Positions 24,126-39,100 of a stretch of DNA of 64,000 bases are shown here, piece by piece. The DNA is taken from positions 13,637,001 to 13,701,000 of the forward strand of contig JAMPIT010000434.1 of assembly GCA_026261815.1 (NCBI GenBank), given 5' to 3'. Origin of the DNA: Monarcha castaneiventris obscurior. Its lineage: Eukaryota; Chordata; Aves; Passeriformes; Monarchidae. The position numbers and the translations under genes were made by a program. The notes beneath the pieces are model-generated. The model did no database searches. It was not told the origin of the DNA and saw only the letters and a program-made list of their open reading frames with translations. Every line of letters starts with the position of its first letter. Position 1 is the stretch's first letter.

Positions 24126-27100
24126 GTAATTTTGAATTTGTTCTTTAAGCTGGCCTTTGCATTCTAGCATACAAAAGCTGCCATGTTGTTAATTGTGTGT
24201 TTTTCTGGTCTTCATTAGAACAAACTCCCATCATGCAATACTTCCAAATGGGATTGTTCTGGAGAAATGTAAATATAGATTCTTTGTTGTTGTTGTAAGT
24301 ATAGAAAACCTGATTTGTAAAACAACTGATTTTTGTATGGGTAAAGGAAGGTGGTGAGGCCAAACAGATTCTTGTAAATGATTGTTATGATGACTCTTAA
24401 ACATAGATGCACAAAAGTAGAATTTGAAAAGATATGTATGCAAAATCAAGTTGTTTTCTTTTCTCTTCTGGTGTGGAGTACAGTTTCTTATTGCCAGTAA
24501 GCCAAAACTCCAGTGGATCTTTCAGAACTTGAGGTCCATAGTACACAAAATTTTCATTAATAGGATAGAATGGAGAAGTCCAGTTGTACTGTTTGGATTT
24601 ACAACTCTCACAGGATTGTTATCTTTTGACATTTTACCTTTATCTTTTAGGCAACTCCTGATCTCTTAAAAGGCCAGCAAGATCTTGCACAGCAAACTAA
24701 TGAAGAGACTGCTAAGCAGATACTTTACAATTACCTTAAGGAAGGGTCAGTAAGCATATTTAACTTTTGGACAGACGACTGTATTTTCTCAATATTTATC
24801 TTCTGTTACACTTAAAATGTGAAACAGTAAAGTGAAAGCCATAATTAAATTAAATGTGTTTCACAATTACTTATCTCAGCTGTGTCCTCTAAGGACTCAT
24901 TATGGGATTTCAAAATACCCAGGCTATCAGGACTTATGTAAGGTATTGTACAGGATATGATTAAATGCACTTGAAACTTGTAAATCAGAATATAGTTTGG
25001 CTTTTAAATACATCTGGAATTAAACTCTGTATAATATAGAGGTTATTGGAGAATCCAGATCATGCTTCATGGAAGTTTAATCCTTTGGGTTTTTTAAAAG
25101 CAGCAACAACAACAAAGTGTTATTTCCTAAGGTTTGACAGAAGCCTTCTTGTTGCTGTGCCTTTAATCCTTTGTGCACCTGTTACTCTTGGTATTTTCTA
25201 CTGATAACTTATTGAAATATAAAGGAAGGTTTAATTAAAAATACGTGATGCATTTAAATTTCATTCTTGATATAGCAGGTTCTGGGACCTGTTTAAGTGT
25301 TACTTTATGGTACAGTAGTCAGGACTTGTAAAACCTAGTACTAACTACTTATTTTGGTCTGTTTGAATAATATACATGCTGAATATGTCTTTCCACAGGC
25401 ACAGTCTTACAGAAGAGATTTACACTTCCAAGAGTTCAGTGATCCTTTTTGTTTGGTTGCCTTTTTAGAAAACATATGGAATACAAATTTTTAAGTCCTC
25501 TCTTTAAAGGTTTTAATAAATCATAGTTAAGATAATGTCTGATTTGTTTGTATTATGTTGGGTGTTTTTGTGGAGATTTTAATTCGTTTGGACACTCTGA
25601 ATTTGGTTTGATGTTAACAAAATAGTAACTTTGTTCATATAATTGCTTATTTGTACTGTCTATTTTAGAAGTCCTGATAATGATGATGCAACAAAGAGGA
25701 AAGTGAATTTGGTTTTTGAGAAAATTCAGACTTTAAAGTCAAGAGCTGCTGGAAAGACGCAGGTAAAGAATTTTTAATTTGATCTGACATATTTCGAAGT
25801 GGTGCAGTATTCAGACAGGGCTTTGAGAATCTGAATCCCCTTACTGACTTTAACTAGGCTGTTCAGTAGTTCCTCAGGAATATGGCTTAATTTTGATGGC
25901 ATGAGAAGGATTAAATGGTTATTGTTTATTATTTTATCTCGGGGTATAATTAGTAAAAATGAAATTTTTTTTCTTCATATTCTTCCTAATCTAGATACAC
26001 CTGCGCTTTTTCAGAAGATTTTAAATGTAGTTGCTCACAGCACAGTTAACCTTTTTAAGAAATCTCTTAGTATTCGAGAAGGAGTTTGGAGCAGTGAAGA
26101 AAAATGTTAGGCACATTCACATAAAATTTCTTGGGTAAAGATAAAATTTATTGGGAGAGATAAATGTTAATCTTTGATTGCAGTGAGAAAGACATGAAAT
26201 GAGAGACTCATGTAGCTTTTGTAATTAATGACAGCATTATTTATTTGCAAAATACACCCTAGGAACTGACCTAAAAAAGGTATTTGAAAATCTGAACATA
26301 TATTTGAAAGTCTGAACATATGGGTATGCTTTCCTTTGATGTCCATTTTACATAATTAGTGATATCTCTGTACAGTTGGCCCCAAATACACGATTTGATT
26401 CATACATTGCCTAATTTGAATTTTTCTTTATGTTTGTATATTTTCTGTTCTATTGTCAACCTGCCTTGAGCAATTACCAAGAAGTTTTATGAAAATGAAA
26501 TCATGGTTTCTTTGAAAATCTTAGCTTGGCCTGACCCATATGAAAAATCCCTGGTGAGCTCAGGCGGTTGATGGTACACTTTGTTAGTCTTGCTTGTAGC
26601 TTTGCTTTAGATTATAAAAAAGAAACTATTCTCAAAGAACATCTTGGCTTTGTGGGTATAAATGTCTGTATTTAATTGTAGGTTTCGGATTCTTCGGCTG
26701 AAGTAAAAGCATTGGTGGAACAAAAAACAGAACTTGAAAGGAAAGTGGAAGAGTTAGAGAAAAAACTGGATCTGGAAATTAGGGTACAGCACTTTGTTGT
26801 TATAAAGCTTCTGACTATTTCAAATACTCTTTTTAAAATAAGTGACAACTGATCCTCCAGCTGAACCACTTTTGCTTCATATTCTTCTTAATCCAGTTAT
26901 ACCTGTGCTTTTTCAGAAGACATTTTATTTAAAGTGTGGTTGGTCATAGCATTGTTACCCTTTGTAAAAAATCTCTTCTCAGTTGAAGGAGAGTTTAATT
27001 TAATTAAAGTTTGAGAAGGAGTTTGGAGCAGTGAATAACAATGTTAAGCACATGCACAGAGAATTTCTTAGGTGTCTGCAGAGGTAAATGTTAATCTGTT

Positions 27101-30100
27101 GGTTGCAGCCAGACAGACATGAACTGAGAGACAAACTATTACTCATATAGCTGCTGTCTATTATTTTGCTTAACTTTTGGTGTACAAAATTCAGAATCAG
27201 CAAAATTCCAAAGAAGAGAGAGAGGCTACACGAGCAAGCCTGAAAGATCTTCAGTTGCAGCTTGATCAAAGCATATGTGAAAAGGAAGCCTTAAAAAAGC
27301 AGCTGGAAGAAAACGAGAAGGAACTCAGACAAAACCTGGAGGAGTGAGTTAATTCTAAAAAAGTTATCATTGAAATTTGTACCTTTTCTTAAACATTTTA
27401 AATTAAAAGTACCTGTGTCTCCAGAATATGTTGATGGAATCAGATGAGTGACATTTATTCCTGCAGGAAGTGGGCCTACATTTAAAAGAGTTATGTCTTT
27501 AGAATATCTGTAAGGAAGAGAAAGATTGCTGAATTTATAGTCTTCTTCTTAGTGCAACTTGCTTTAGTATTTCACAGTCAAAATATATAGTTCAAGTCTT
27601 TGAAATGTGGAAACATTTGAATGGCTTGAGTACCAGGTCTGAAATAAAATACAACTCCCCACTTAAATACCTACTTAGAAGATTTGTCATTTTTACCCCT
27701 CTGACATTTAATTTTTCTGCCTCATTATATCCCATTCTCTTGTGGGCAACATGGGAATATGTGTCTTTTTAGTACTTGAATGAACAAACTAGTATTTCTA
27801 TAAATTAAAAAATCCTGTCTGATTTTTACTGATGAGGCTTTTTCAAGTGAAGATGGAACAGGAAAAACACCAGACTGAGATCAGAGATCTTCAAGACCAG
27901 CTCTCTGAGATGCATGATGAACTGGATAATGCAAAACATACCGATGAAGGGGAGAAAGAGATTCTGATTGAGGTTAGTTACAAAGTACCAGAAGGGGGAT
28001 CAGAAAATCAGAAAAATTGCATGAAAAGAGGGGACTTAAGATACTGGTGGAAGAAATACATGCCTTTGCTTTTCCTATTGTATTAATCCAAAACAATGTA
28101 CCATTATTGGGTGACCTAAGAAAGCATGTTATGATAACCACATTAACCCTAAAAGGAATACAAAGTGTAAGTACCATTGTTTTATGGAGCAGGAGAGCAG
28201 ATATCTTAATGGTTGACACACAGGTGAGTTATCCACTATTATTAGATAATAATTTCAGTCAGTTTTAGCAATTAGGATTTGGGGTCAGAACAGGGAAGAT
28301 CAGTTTAAAGAAGATGTATATATTATCAAGGCCAGATGAGATTCAACTAAGACAATTAAAAGAACTCAACAAAGCAGTTGGCTTTCTATTGGTGGGACCA
28401 GGGAGAAAAGAGAAGGGATAAGAGTCTGGAGAGGAACAAAAGAGTTACAGGGTTTCTGTCACCTTGGGATGAAAGAGGAGTTGTCTGTAGCTGTGCTTAT
28501 ACTAATAACCTGATGATGAAATAGACAACACAGCTTATTAAATTTGTTGATAAGGATGTGTAAGAGTATCAGTGCAAGAATATTAAAGATGTTTGCATGC
28601 AAGATCTGCTGAGTAGAATAACTACCTTGTTTTGTATGGGTGAGATTTGATTACTCTTAAATTACTGTCTTAAATCACTGGCACTGTAATTGAAAGTTGG
28701 ACAGAAGTAGGGGGATATCACAAATGATGGTGCTAGTACTGAAAAACATTACCTGTGAAGAAAGACTTCAATCTGGAGAAGTGAGGGAAGAGTCAAAAAC
28801 AGAATGTTGCTGTAAAGGTGATAGTGATCAGTTTTTCTATGTTGTGTGGAGATAGAGTGAGAAATGAGAGACTTAGCTCCAGAGATTTAAAGAAAGTGTT
28901 GGAAAAAGTTTCTGTTAATACTGATAATTAAACAGAGGAAGATGCTCTCTGGGATGGTGGTAGGACCCCTTCCATTCTAGGCTTTTAATGGCAGAGTAGA
29001 CGCTATGTGTCAGGAATGCTTTAGATGTACTGATCCTCCTTCAGTGCGGGGGAAGCCTACATTCTCTTTGAAAGTACAATTATTCATGGCTTGAGAAATA
29101 CCGAATTAGAGAATTCTTGAAGCAGTACATGTTTGATTGTTTCTGTTATTCTGTATTTTGTATGCATGCATGTCTTTAGTCTTCAGATTCACTGGCTCTC
29201 CGCTCCCTTCCCAGCAATTTGGAGAGGGGAAATGACCTCTAGGCTTACCCTGGTGGGAGGAGGAAGGGTGTGAAGACATGGACTTGGTTGGGAAGCACTT
29301 GTTTTGTCTTCAACACTTGAAGAAGGCACTCTATTTATTCTTTCCAGCAGAAAAGAAAGCAAAGAATCATCACTGAGTTTGTTTCTCTTGCTACTCGGGG
29401 GGAAATGCTTTGTCTTTGTTCTTATCTACCTTATTGCTACTGAAAGTAGGATATAGGAGTGACTCCTGCATTATTTGCAGAAGGCATAACATACACCATT
29501 AAAATCTCTTGATAGTTTTGCAGCATCAGACATGTTTACTATATGTTTATTATATAAAACATCATCAAAACATATAAAACATCAGCTATATGTTATACTT
29601 CTGATAATATTAGGGTTTAGTACATTTTCAGCTTACTATAAAAGCTGTAAAAAATATGTTGGTCATATGAAACAAAGTTGTCCTTGGGGAGCTTATGTGC
29701 TTTCTTTCTGTGAAGCATAAACAGAACATCCACGCAGGCCATTTGACACACAGCTGTGTTTAATTTTGGGCTTTAGGAGCTGATGCAAATGAAGCAGGAT
29801 CTGCAAGAAGTATTAATAGCAAAAGATCAACAAGAAGAGATTTTGAGAAAGAGAGAGAGAGAGCTCACAGCTTTGAAAGGAGCGCTTAAAGAAGAGGTAT
29901 CCAGTCATGACACAGAGATGGATAAACTTAAAGAGCAACACGAGAAAGAATTGCTGGATCTACGGCAGAGCCTGGAGAAAGCAACAGAGGTACATAAGTG
30001 ATAACAATTACCTCAACAGGGAAAGATCATACATCTCTCAGATGCTGTATAACCAGATGCTTTCAGATACTACTGTTTTCTTAGCAAAATAGGCGAAGAT

Positions 30101-33100
30101 TTAGGCTAGGAGATTCTTGGCTGCTGAGAATTAGTTTTATTTCATACACATTTAATGTTTTGATTGTTTGTCACAGCTGAAGTTGTGGTCTGTTCTTCAA
30201 GCAGTTATTTACTGCATTTAACTGCAAGCTTTGAGGGAGAGTAGATGGGAGTATAATACAGAGGACCATTTGCATGTCTTGGGTTAAACAGAATCACCAA
30301 AACCTTGAAGATGCCCTTGAAGAGCACCAGTGTGCTTTGCCAGTCATAGTGTTGGAATAACTTCTACCAGTTCTCTGCAGTTCTTTGCAGCCCATTGTTC
30401 CTATGTTCAGCTTCTTGTGTCACATCCTGTTCCCTGGTTGCATTGTCCCACCTTGTCCATTCAACTTCTTCATATCAGTGTGGGGGTTTGTGTTTTATTT
30501 TGTGTCCTTTTCATTTATTGAACTTAGCTTGTTTACTGAATTGTCAAAGGAATGTGAGCACAAGGAAACAGCAGGGGTTTGGGTGTTTTGAGTCAGACAG
30601 GAAGAAGACAGAACTGAAGGAATTGCCTCTCCAGCATCAGCAGGAAGTTTTTGTGAGAGGGAGAATAGGAACAAGTTTCAGATGTGCATATTTGTTACTG
30701 TTTTCCAAAATATGTCCTTTGTGAAATTTCCTTTATAGAGGCAGCAGGTAGGAATATACTGATGGATTTTTTTTTGATATGGGGACAGCTGTCTTTGTGT
30801 CCTTTCTGTATTCCCTCATTTTATTTCTCAAATGTTTGAGAAAATTTCTGCAGGCAAACCGTGCTTGACCAATGTCAGAACTGTAGGCCCAGTTCTATGC
30901 TTAAAAATACCCATGCTAATTTATGTCTGTTACCTACACTGGTCTTAGGTGAGTTGTAGTTATCCTGCTGATTGTGACCTAAAACATAATATAGAATTGA
31001 GGGAAAATTAGCCTTGAAGCTTGAAAGAAGTTTCCAAAGCTTTATATGCTGTGAGCAAAGTAGGAGCTCATGTGGAAGATGCTGGATAGATATTGTGTGA
31101 TTGAATTCTGACAAAAGATTATCCTTTTAAAGGGTTGTTTTTAAATGGACAATTTTCTTCAGAGGTTAGAAAATTTTATAAATGCTGATTTGTTTATGCA
31201 GCCTAGGACTTGTACTTGAGATTGTTCGGCTTTACTTAAATGTGTTGTTTCTCTTTGTTTTACATCATCATGAAGATATTTGACTTGTCTGAGCTGCATG
31301 AACTGAATAAATTTTTTTCTTTGAGAGAAAAGTAGAACATTTAAATTATCATTTTTTATTACACAGTAATTGTAGTGACAGCTCAACCTCAATGAACCAT
31401 CTTTCAAAGTTAGTGCATGGTAATTTACTGTATTTCAATTATGGAACTGTAATTACGACTGACAAGAAATGAAAGAGTAGTCTGTTTGGCATAACAATAA
31501 CACAGTCTGGGAAATGGCTCTATGACTGGGTTGCTGTGGCTTAGAGATAGTTATAAATAGCATTTATTTACTTGCATGACATAGTCTATCTAATGGTAAA
31601 TTTAATAAGATGTTCAAAAGTGAAATTTATTTGATGTTGGTCTAAGTACCAGTTCTCTTCCCATTTGAGTTGAAATTTTTATTTGAAGTAAAACTTTTAA
31701 CATGTTTAATTTAAAGGTGGCGTTTTGTTTCGTTTTTGGGGGTTTTTTTGAATCTTGCTAGTATTTGTACTCAATGATTTCTTGAAGCACAAAATTATTT
31801 TTATGCCTGCTGGCTGACATTAATTGTTGAGTTTGATATATCATTTATCAGGAAAGTATAACCATTCTCTGCAGGAAGTTAGCTGACTGATCTGGTGTGA
31901 TCTTATATATAGTTAATTCTTTGGATTATAATTAATCTGAAATACCCAGGAGACATATGCAATTGAAGCTACTTGGCCTGCTGATTTTTTTTTTTTATAT
32001 TACTGCAAGCTGGAAAGATTAATACTGGATGGCAGGACACAAGAAATCTATATCGAAGATTGCTGGAAAGGGCCATTCTGTTGTATTTGATGAGCAAAAC
32101 AGGAGTGTAAATGCTGTAATAGTGGTTTGTCATACCTGTCATACCTGATCTTTGATAGTTCAGGTTGTATCAGGATCTCTATGTACAAGAGTATTTGTAC
32201 TTAGGTTGCTTCTAAATTCTCCAGATTTGTACAGTGAATAAAGGTGTTTTGTGATATATAGGCTGTCAAGGAAGTTTTTGCAGGGAGAAAGGGAATAGTT
32301 TTTGTGCCAGTGTTAAATCAACAGAATTTGCATCTGCTGGAGGCATCAGATAGGTTGGCAAGTAATGTACAGTGCATTTAGTCTGTGTGATTAGAATGCC
32401 ACATAGATCTGTTTGGAAATAATGTTAGAAACATACTCAAGGTTATCTGATAGAAGAACAGAGCAGGGTTGTTTGTCATTATGATTCTGTTCTCATGCTC
32501 ACTGATGTGGTGCTAGTTTGGGGGGTTTTTGTTTTTATAGTTGTCATTATTTGGTTTTTGTTCTTTTTAATAGAGATTTTTATGTAAAGCCACAAGTATC
32601 TTAATAGATATTATTTTTCTTTGCTACAATTTACCTTTTAAACTCATTTTTGTGTTATGTCTTTTGCTTGTGGTGGTCTTGAGATGGCTGTGGCTATTCT
32701 TGATTGCACTGCTTGTTTATTGAAACTGAGACCAGACTATTTTCATTTAACAATAGGAGAAGTTCTGCTCTTCCATAACATACCTCTGAGGGATAATAAC
32801 TGCCTTTAATTTAATAATAAATTTAAAAATTATTGTCTGTCTGATTAAGGATAGATTTCTCTGTAATTGCAAGATTAATATGAATTCCATTCCAGTTTTT
32901 AATGTCATAGAAGAATTTCTATTATTTAATCTGACTTTACAACACAACAGTCCAGAATTGTACTACTTTAACCATGAGTGCTGAAGTGCCACTGTTTCAG
33001 TAAAATTTGGAAATAGCTTTTGGAATGTAATGCTGCAGGTAAAAGGTTGTAGCAGATTGCAACTAGTGCTGTTCAAATTCCACTGAAACTGTATCAGCTC

Positions 33101-36100
33101 AGGAGTGCAGTTGCAAACTGTGCAGCACTTCACATCTATGTCGCTATTTAGAGAAGCAGTCTGAACAAATGGTGTTGTTCAGAAAAAGCTGTAATCATCA
33201 CGTTAGGAAGAGGCTTATCTAAGCCTGACCTTGACTGATTTATTTGGCATGTCATATGTCTGACCTTGTTCTCAGAATGTTAAAACAGACACTCAGAATT
33301 CAGAGCTGATTAATTTATCAACACATTTAAGAATAGAATGAAGCTGGTGATCATGTTACCATGAACTGACATGTATGTGTTACATAGGATTATATTATGA
33401 TTAAAGAGAAGAAGGAATTTTACCAGAGCAAATATAGGAACAGTAAAAGGCAGTGGTTGCCTTCTGCACGTTACAAACTAAAAGGGTACCCCTTCAAGAT
33501 TAGAAAACAATATAAAGCTTTGGATATTATACATGAGAAGAAGCTTTGGTTTTAGTTTTTCTCCATCTTGTTAATTTAGGTGAATCTAGCACAAACTGTT
33601 AAGACCATTGAAATGAAGAGTAACTATTGACTCTTTTTCTACTTAGCCTGATAATATGATGTTTGTTCCTCAAAGCTAATAAAAATCTCCCCCATAGAGC
33701 AGAAACTTAACAAAAACTAGCTTAAGCATTCCAAATGATACTGCAATACACTCTGTATGTCTTTGTTGTAGAAATTGCGTGGACTTAATTGTTGAAATGT
33801 AAAATGAAACAAAACTAAATTTAGACTATTCTGAGAACCTATTTTGGAATAGTACTGTACAGTGAACAGTAGTTACCCAAGCTACTCAGGGAAAAGTGAA
33901 GGTGTAAGTGTGGAACATTGCAGAGCCACTTTGATACTTTTAAATGATAGATATAATGTATGTAACTAAAATTATCTGTGTGTGTATAAATATATATATA
34001 TATATTTGAAAAATTTCGATAGGAACCTACTACCTTGTTCTGCTCTAAGATGAAATCTTGGGGTTATAATAAATAATGGTAAAAACCCATGGTCTTGATA
34101 GCAGCAAAAGAAGCAAATGATATAATCAGAATTACTTGGGCATGGAAACATCGTTATGCCCTCCTATGCATATCTGAATCTGCATTCCGAATGCTGTGTC
34201 TGAGTCTGGTCTGTTCACCTCAAGCAAGATACACAAAAATTGGAAAAGATTTAGAGAAGGTGATCTAGGACTTGAAATGCCATGGGTGGGTATTTTCTTT
34301 CCTCTGCCTGCCTGAGGCAGCTTTTGCCTCGTTGAAATAACACTTTGTTTCAGTTACAGAAGCTCATTGGTAACTGATCTAAATTGTGTACAGAGTCAGA
34401 TAGTGGAGTGACTTGGTCCAAGTCAGTGTTTCATCTTCCATGACCTAGGCCCTCTTCCCCTTTCATTTTGTGAACTCTTTTACCAGCCTTCTAAGCCTGG
34501 TAAGATTCTGATTGATTTTCAGTGTGGTACAAACACAGATGGAGTGAGGGAAAGAGAGGAAGGGTACGCAGACAGAAGTGTGTGTAATGGTGGAAGGGAA
34601 GCTGCAGGCACTCCTTAAATAGGCATCATTATTGGAAACACCTATTTTAGAACTGTATATGAAACATTTGGGAGACAGATTTGATTTGTTTTGCCCAACG
34701 TGCCTGTTCTGTGTGTGGAAAGGAAGTTGATAATAGCATCATGCATGTTTTTAGGACCCATTAAATGAAGTACCAAACAAATTATGGAGTATTAGTGTTG
34801 TCAACAGGAATATAAAATATGCCTCTAAAGCATTCTGAATATGTAGCTTGGTGACTGTGTCTTGAAGTTCCTCCTCCTCTAGTCTTTTATTTTTGTGCAA
34901 TTTACTCCTCCATTTATTTGGTGGGTACATAGGTGTTTTTGGGTGCAGACAGTACCATGAAACTACAGCTTGAGTGGGTTTTATGCTGTGTGTAGAGTCA
35001 AGAAAACCTCTGAGCAAAACTGTCCTGCAAAGTTCTGTTTGAGTTGAATTGGACCACATCTATAGGATAATAAAAAATAATTCTGTTTGTCTGTAATAGT
35101 CATTTAACTATTGTGAACCTTCCTCACTAGGACTATTTCAGTAAGTCTGTGTTGGGAAGGGGGGTTGTTAGTGTGGATTTTTGGTTTTTTTGTTTCTGAA
35201 GCTTGGCAAGAGCTTGTAGAGCCAGGTACTTCTTTAATGCCATCAGGAGGATCTCTAATCCTTATTAGCAGAAGCCAGTTTATGTATTCAGGTGATTTGT
35301 CTTGTGAAAGTATATATTTGTTTGCATATGTATGGGAAGTGTTTGACTCTGTCAAACAGGAGGGAACAATGTGAACACAGTTAGTTAATATTTTACTCCA
35401 GTCTATCCAACAACTTCTGACCTTCAAAAGACTGTTAGTATAAACCAATCTGGGTATGTATGTGATACATAGCCAGGGGGATAATATGACATTGATACAG
35501 GTACTGGTTAAGAGGTTAATACTTTCCTGGCCCTGGATTTTATAACTTACATAAATGTTAGGTCATGCCTGAGTTGGAAAATTTATTTAATATGCTCTGT
35601 GTAAAAGAGGGCTGCATTCTCAGTCTTAAAATGTAGGTATTTTAATATTTCCTTACGTCTCATAACTGAAAACCTAAATAGTTTTGGAGGTAATATTAAT
35701 GACATGGTACCATTTCAATCAGTGAAAATGACCTTGTAAGGAAACAAATTTTTTCTCTAAACTGTCACCAGTGAATTTTTAATGAGTCAGTAGAATGGCT
35801 CTAGCTGAAATGAAATGAGAGACCAGTCTGGCTTGCTTGTAAATTTGTGCACTTGCTTACTGAATAATCTCTTGAAGTACAGCAGAGAATTTAAGCTGGT
35901 TGCAGTGTACCTCGCTAAGAGAGGAAAAAAACACTGACCCTTTTAATAGGTAACTAATAATAGTTAACTTCCAAAGGCATAGCCATGTGTTAAAGTTGGC
36001 TAGGCCTCATTTTGAAATGGTGGGAAGAATTAATATAATCAGTGTCAGGTACAAAAACAGTAAGTGCAGCCGTTTAGGCTTTTTTCCAGAAGCTTTATTG

Positions 36101-39100
36101 TTTTTGTTGTAACCTTTTTTTGGGGCATAGGGAGAATGGGTGGGTGGGTTGGTAGCCTAACGCTCAATTTTTAAGGAGTTTTCATACTCCTGTTGTAGAT
36201 ATATGAGATTTTATTATCCATGCTATCCAGTGTTACTCTGTTATTCATCCCAAGGCTTCCAACTGCTTCAAGAAATAGTGTCTGGGGTTAGAAGAACTGC
36301 CTAAAGGTACACAGTGGGTAAAAATGCCACAACTACAAGCAGATGTACAAACAGAAATAAAGACCTGTTACTTGCATTCGTGAACTTTGAAAACTAGATG
36401 ACTGTAGCTGAATAATACTGATTTCAAAGCTCTCTTTACAAAAGAGCTAATAGAAATGGCATTTAAAGTGTTGTTGCTATGTGGAGACTCACTATGTTTG
36501 TCCTTTTTTCCCTCAATGTCAGTCTTTGGGTGTAGAATGGTTTGGGATTTTTTTTTCTTTTGTTGGAAATCACCTTCCTATTACCTAAGGAAATCAGTGT
36601 CTAGTTGTTTTATTTAAACAGTTTTGTTTATATTAAAAAGAAGAGGAAAAGACAATAGAAAGATATTTGATGTCTCCATCACTGCTACCCCCTCTGGGTC
36701 ATCTGAGGGAGCTGGGTATATATGAATACCTGAAGCCACATGAAACTTCTTCCATGTAGTTCAAGAAGTTAAACTAGTCCAGCATCAACCTAAAAAAGGT
36801 GGCCCATGAGTCTTCAGAGCTGGTGTCAGCAGCCAGTATCTTAATACCTGAAGTGTTCTACACCAGCATTAGAATGAAGTGAGCAGCACCATTTCCTTTT
36901 TTCAGAAGATTTTGGAAGATTATTGTGTCATTTACTCAGATTCTGCAATTATGAATATGAAAAAAAACCCTGAAAATCTGTTACTTCCATTAAAAAGCTC
37001 CACTTTGTGCCCCAGCTCATTTTGAATGGAGATTTACTCTTCAAGTATGGCTGTTAGAGAACAAACAGTTAATTGGTTGGAATAGTTTTCACAGAATAAC
37101 AGAATCAATTAGGTTGGAAGAGACCTCTGAGATTATTGAGTCCAGCCTATGATTGAACAGCTAGACCATGGCACCAAGCACCACGTCCAGTCTTTCCTTA
37201 AACACCTTCAGGGACGGTGACTTCACCACCTCCCTGGGCAGCCTGTTCAGTGTCTAATCACAGTTTCTGTGAAAAAATTCTCCTTAATGTCAAACCTAAA
37301 CCTCCCCTGCTGCAGCTTGAGGCCACGTCCTCTCGTCCCGGCGCTGTTCCCTGGGAGAAGAGACCGGTCCCCACCTGGCTACACCCTCCTGTCAGGGAAT
37401 TGTAGAGTGATAAGGTCACCCCTGAGCCTCTTCTCCAGGCTGAGCCCCCAGCTCCCTCAGCTGCTCCTCAGGACAGCCGTCCCAGCCCCTTGCCCAGCTC
37501 TGCTGCCCTTCTCTGGACCTGCTCCAGCGCCTCAACGCCCTTCCTGGACTGGGGAGCCCAGAACTGGCCACGCAATTCCTGATACTCAGTTGAACTGGAT
37601 TCTGAAAAGAAATGTAAAGTTTTTTAGAAAAATTTGCTGACTTCTGCCTGATAACCATTGGATTTAGACAAAATTTAATTATTCTATTATGTGGTGAATG
37701 AGATACTTAACTTCCATACACTTTAGGTCTTCCTTTATTTTGTAAAACTAAAAGGATCCTGTAGTGTGTAGTCACTGCCAAAGGGGAGTTTCACCAGCTA
37801 AAACACTGAAGTCAGCCAAAACTATTTTTTAATGATCAGTTACACAACCTCTCTCATCTCTTTGCCAGTGTGCAGGGTGTGGTAAAAAAAAAGGTGTGGA
37901 GTCACAGAATATTTTCTGCACTCCTATCCAAAAGTATTTTTTTCTGTATTCAGATTGAAACTGAACATTTCATTTGCATCTCAAGGACCTTGTTTGTGTG
38001 TTCTGTCCAGTTTCTTTGGGTTTACACAACAATGAATGGTGGGAAAGATTTTGATGCCTTTTATACTACCTGTTCACTGCTTGCAACAAAGTTCAGAGTG
38101 GAATACTATATAAATGTATTTGCTTTACTGAGATTTCTGCAACAAAGGTGGTGTAACAATATCTACTGTTTTATTTTGACTTGGTCTTGACCAAATTTAA
38201 TATGTTTTAAAATACTTTGGACACATATACCTATGTACAAGGACACAAAGCCGAGCTTTATTAGGTTATTTTATTGTTAGGCAGAACACCTGGGAAAGGA
38301 GCAGGATGGAAGATCAGGGAAATGTGTTTTACTGCTGGTTTTCCCTTCTGTTCCACAGGCCTAAAGCTGAAAACCAAATGCCACATGCATATAAATTCCA
38401 GCAGCTGTGACTGTGTGTGGGCTCAGCTAAGCAGACCTGTGCTAGGTAAAACTTTATAGGTCAGGTGTACATACCAAAACAAACAATACACACACACACA
38501 CACATATGTATATATGTGTATGTGTGCATGCATTCATTCACTTTCTTCTCATCTCTTGTGAGTTAAAATGGAGCTTGTACATACTAATAAAAACTTGTTC
38601 TGGAGAAAGAATTATAGATATTTTTTCACAAACTTTTATTTCCTTTTCTCAGCATAGCTGTCATCTTGTAAGTAGTGTTATTCCCTGTATTAAGTATAGG
38701 AAAGAGGTAGAGAGTTCAGTGTTGAGAGGAGCCTTTATTTGTGCATGTCCAAACTCAAGTGCCCAGGTTAACATTGTTAGCCATTACATAGTCCTTGATA
38801 CAATCAGGGTACAATTTTTGCTGACTTTAGTCACAACTGTGCACTCAAGTCTATGGAAACCAAATCCCAGTGTCTCAAACATCAAGGAAGTTAAGGAGCC
38901 TGTAGTTATTGATCCTCTGGAAATATGTTGCTGAGTGACTTGCCTCAGGAAGTCTGCCATAGACAAGAATAGACTCTGGATTCTCTAGGGCTGGTTTGGG
39001 TATCTTAGCTGTGAAACTGTCTTCTCTTTATTGCCTCACTCATTTCTGCAGTAAACTCTTAACTTCTCAAGCTAATTGACTTTCAGCTTCAGTATTAAAA

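Larger units (their letters stand above)
25763..26681 (+). other. CGNL1: CGNL1 intron 4
   Basis: This 919-base intron holds copy A of a diverged direct duplication (about 25972-26220) and a 20-bp tandem repeat at 26281-26320. A 69-codon open frame at 25901-26110 is inside the duplicated DNA and has no coding support. Confidence 0.9.

Noticed and set aside
28509..28560. CTGATGATGAAATAG resembling a C-box of a C/D snoRNA
   Set aside because: No paired D box with a terminal stem at a suitable distance could be found, so the resemblance is by chance.
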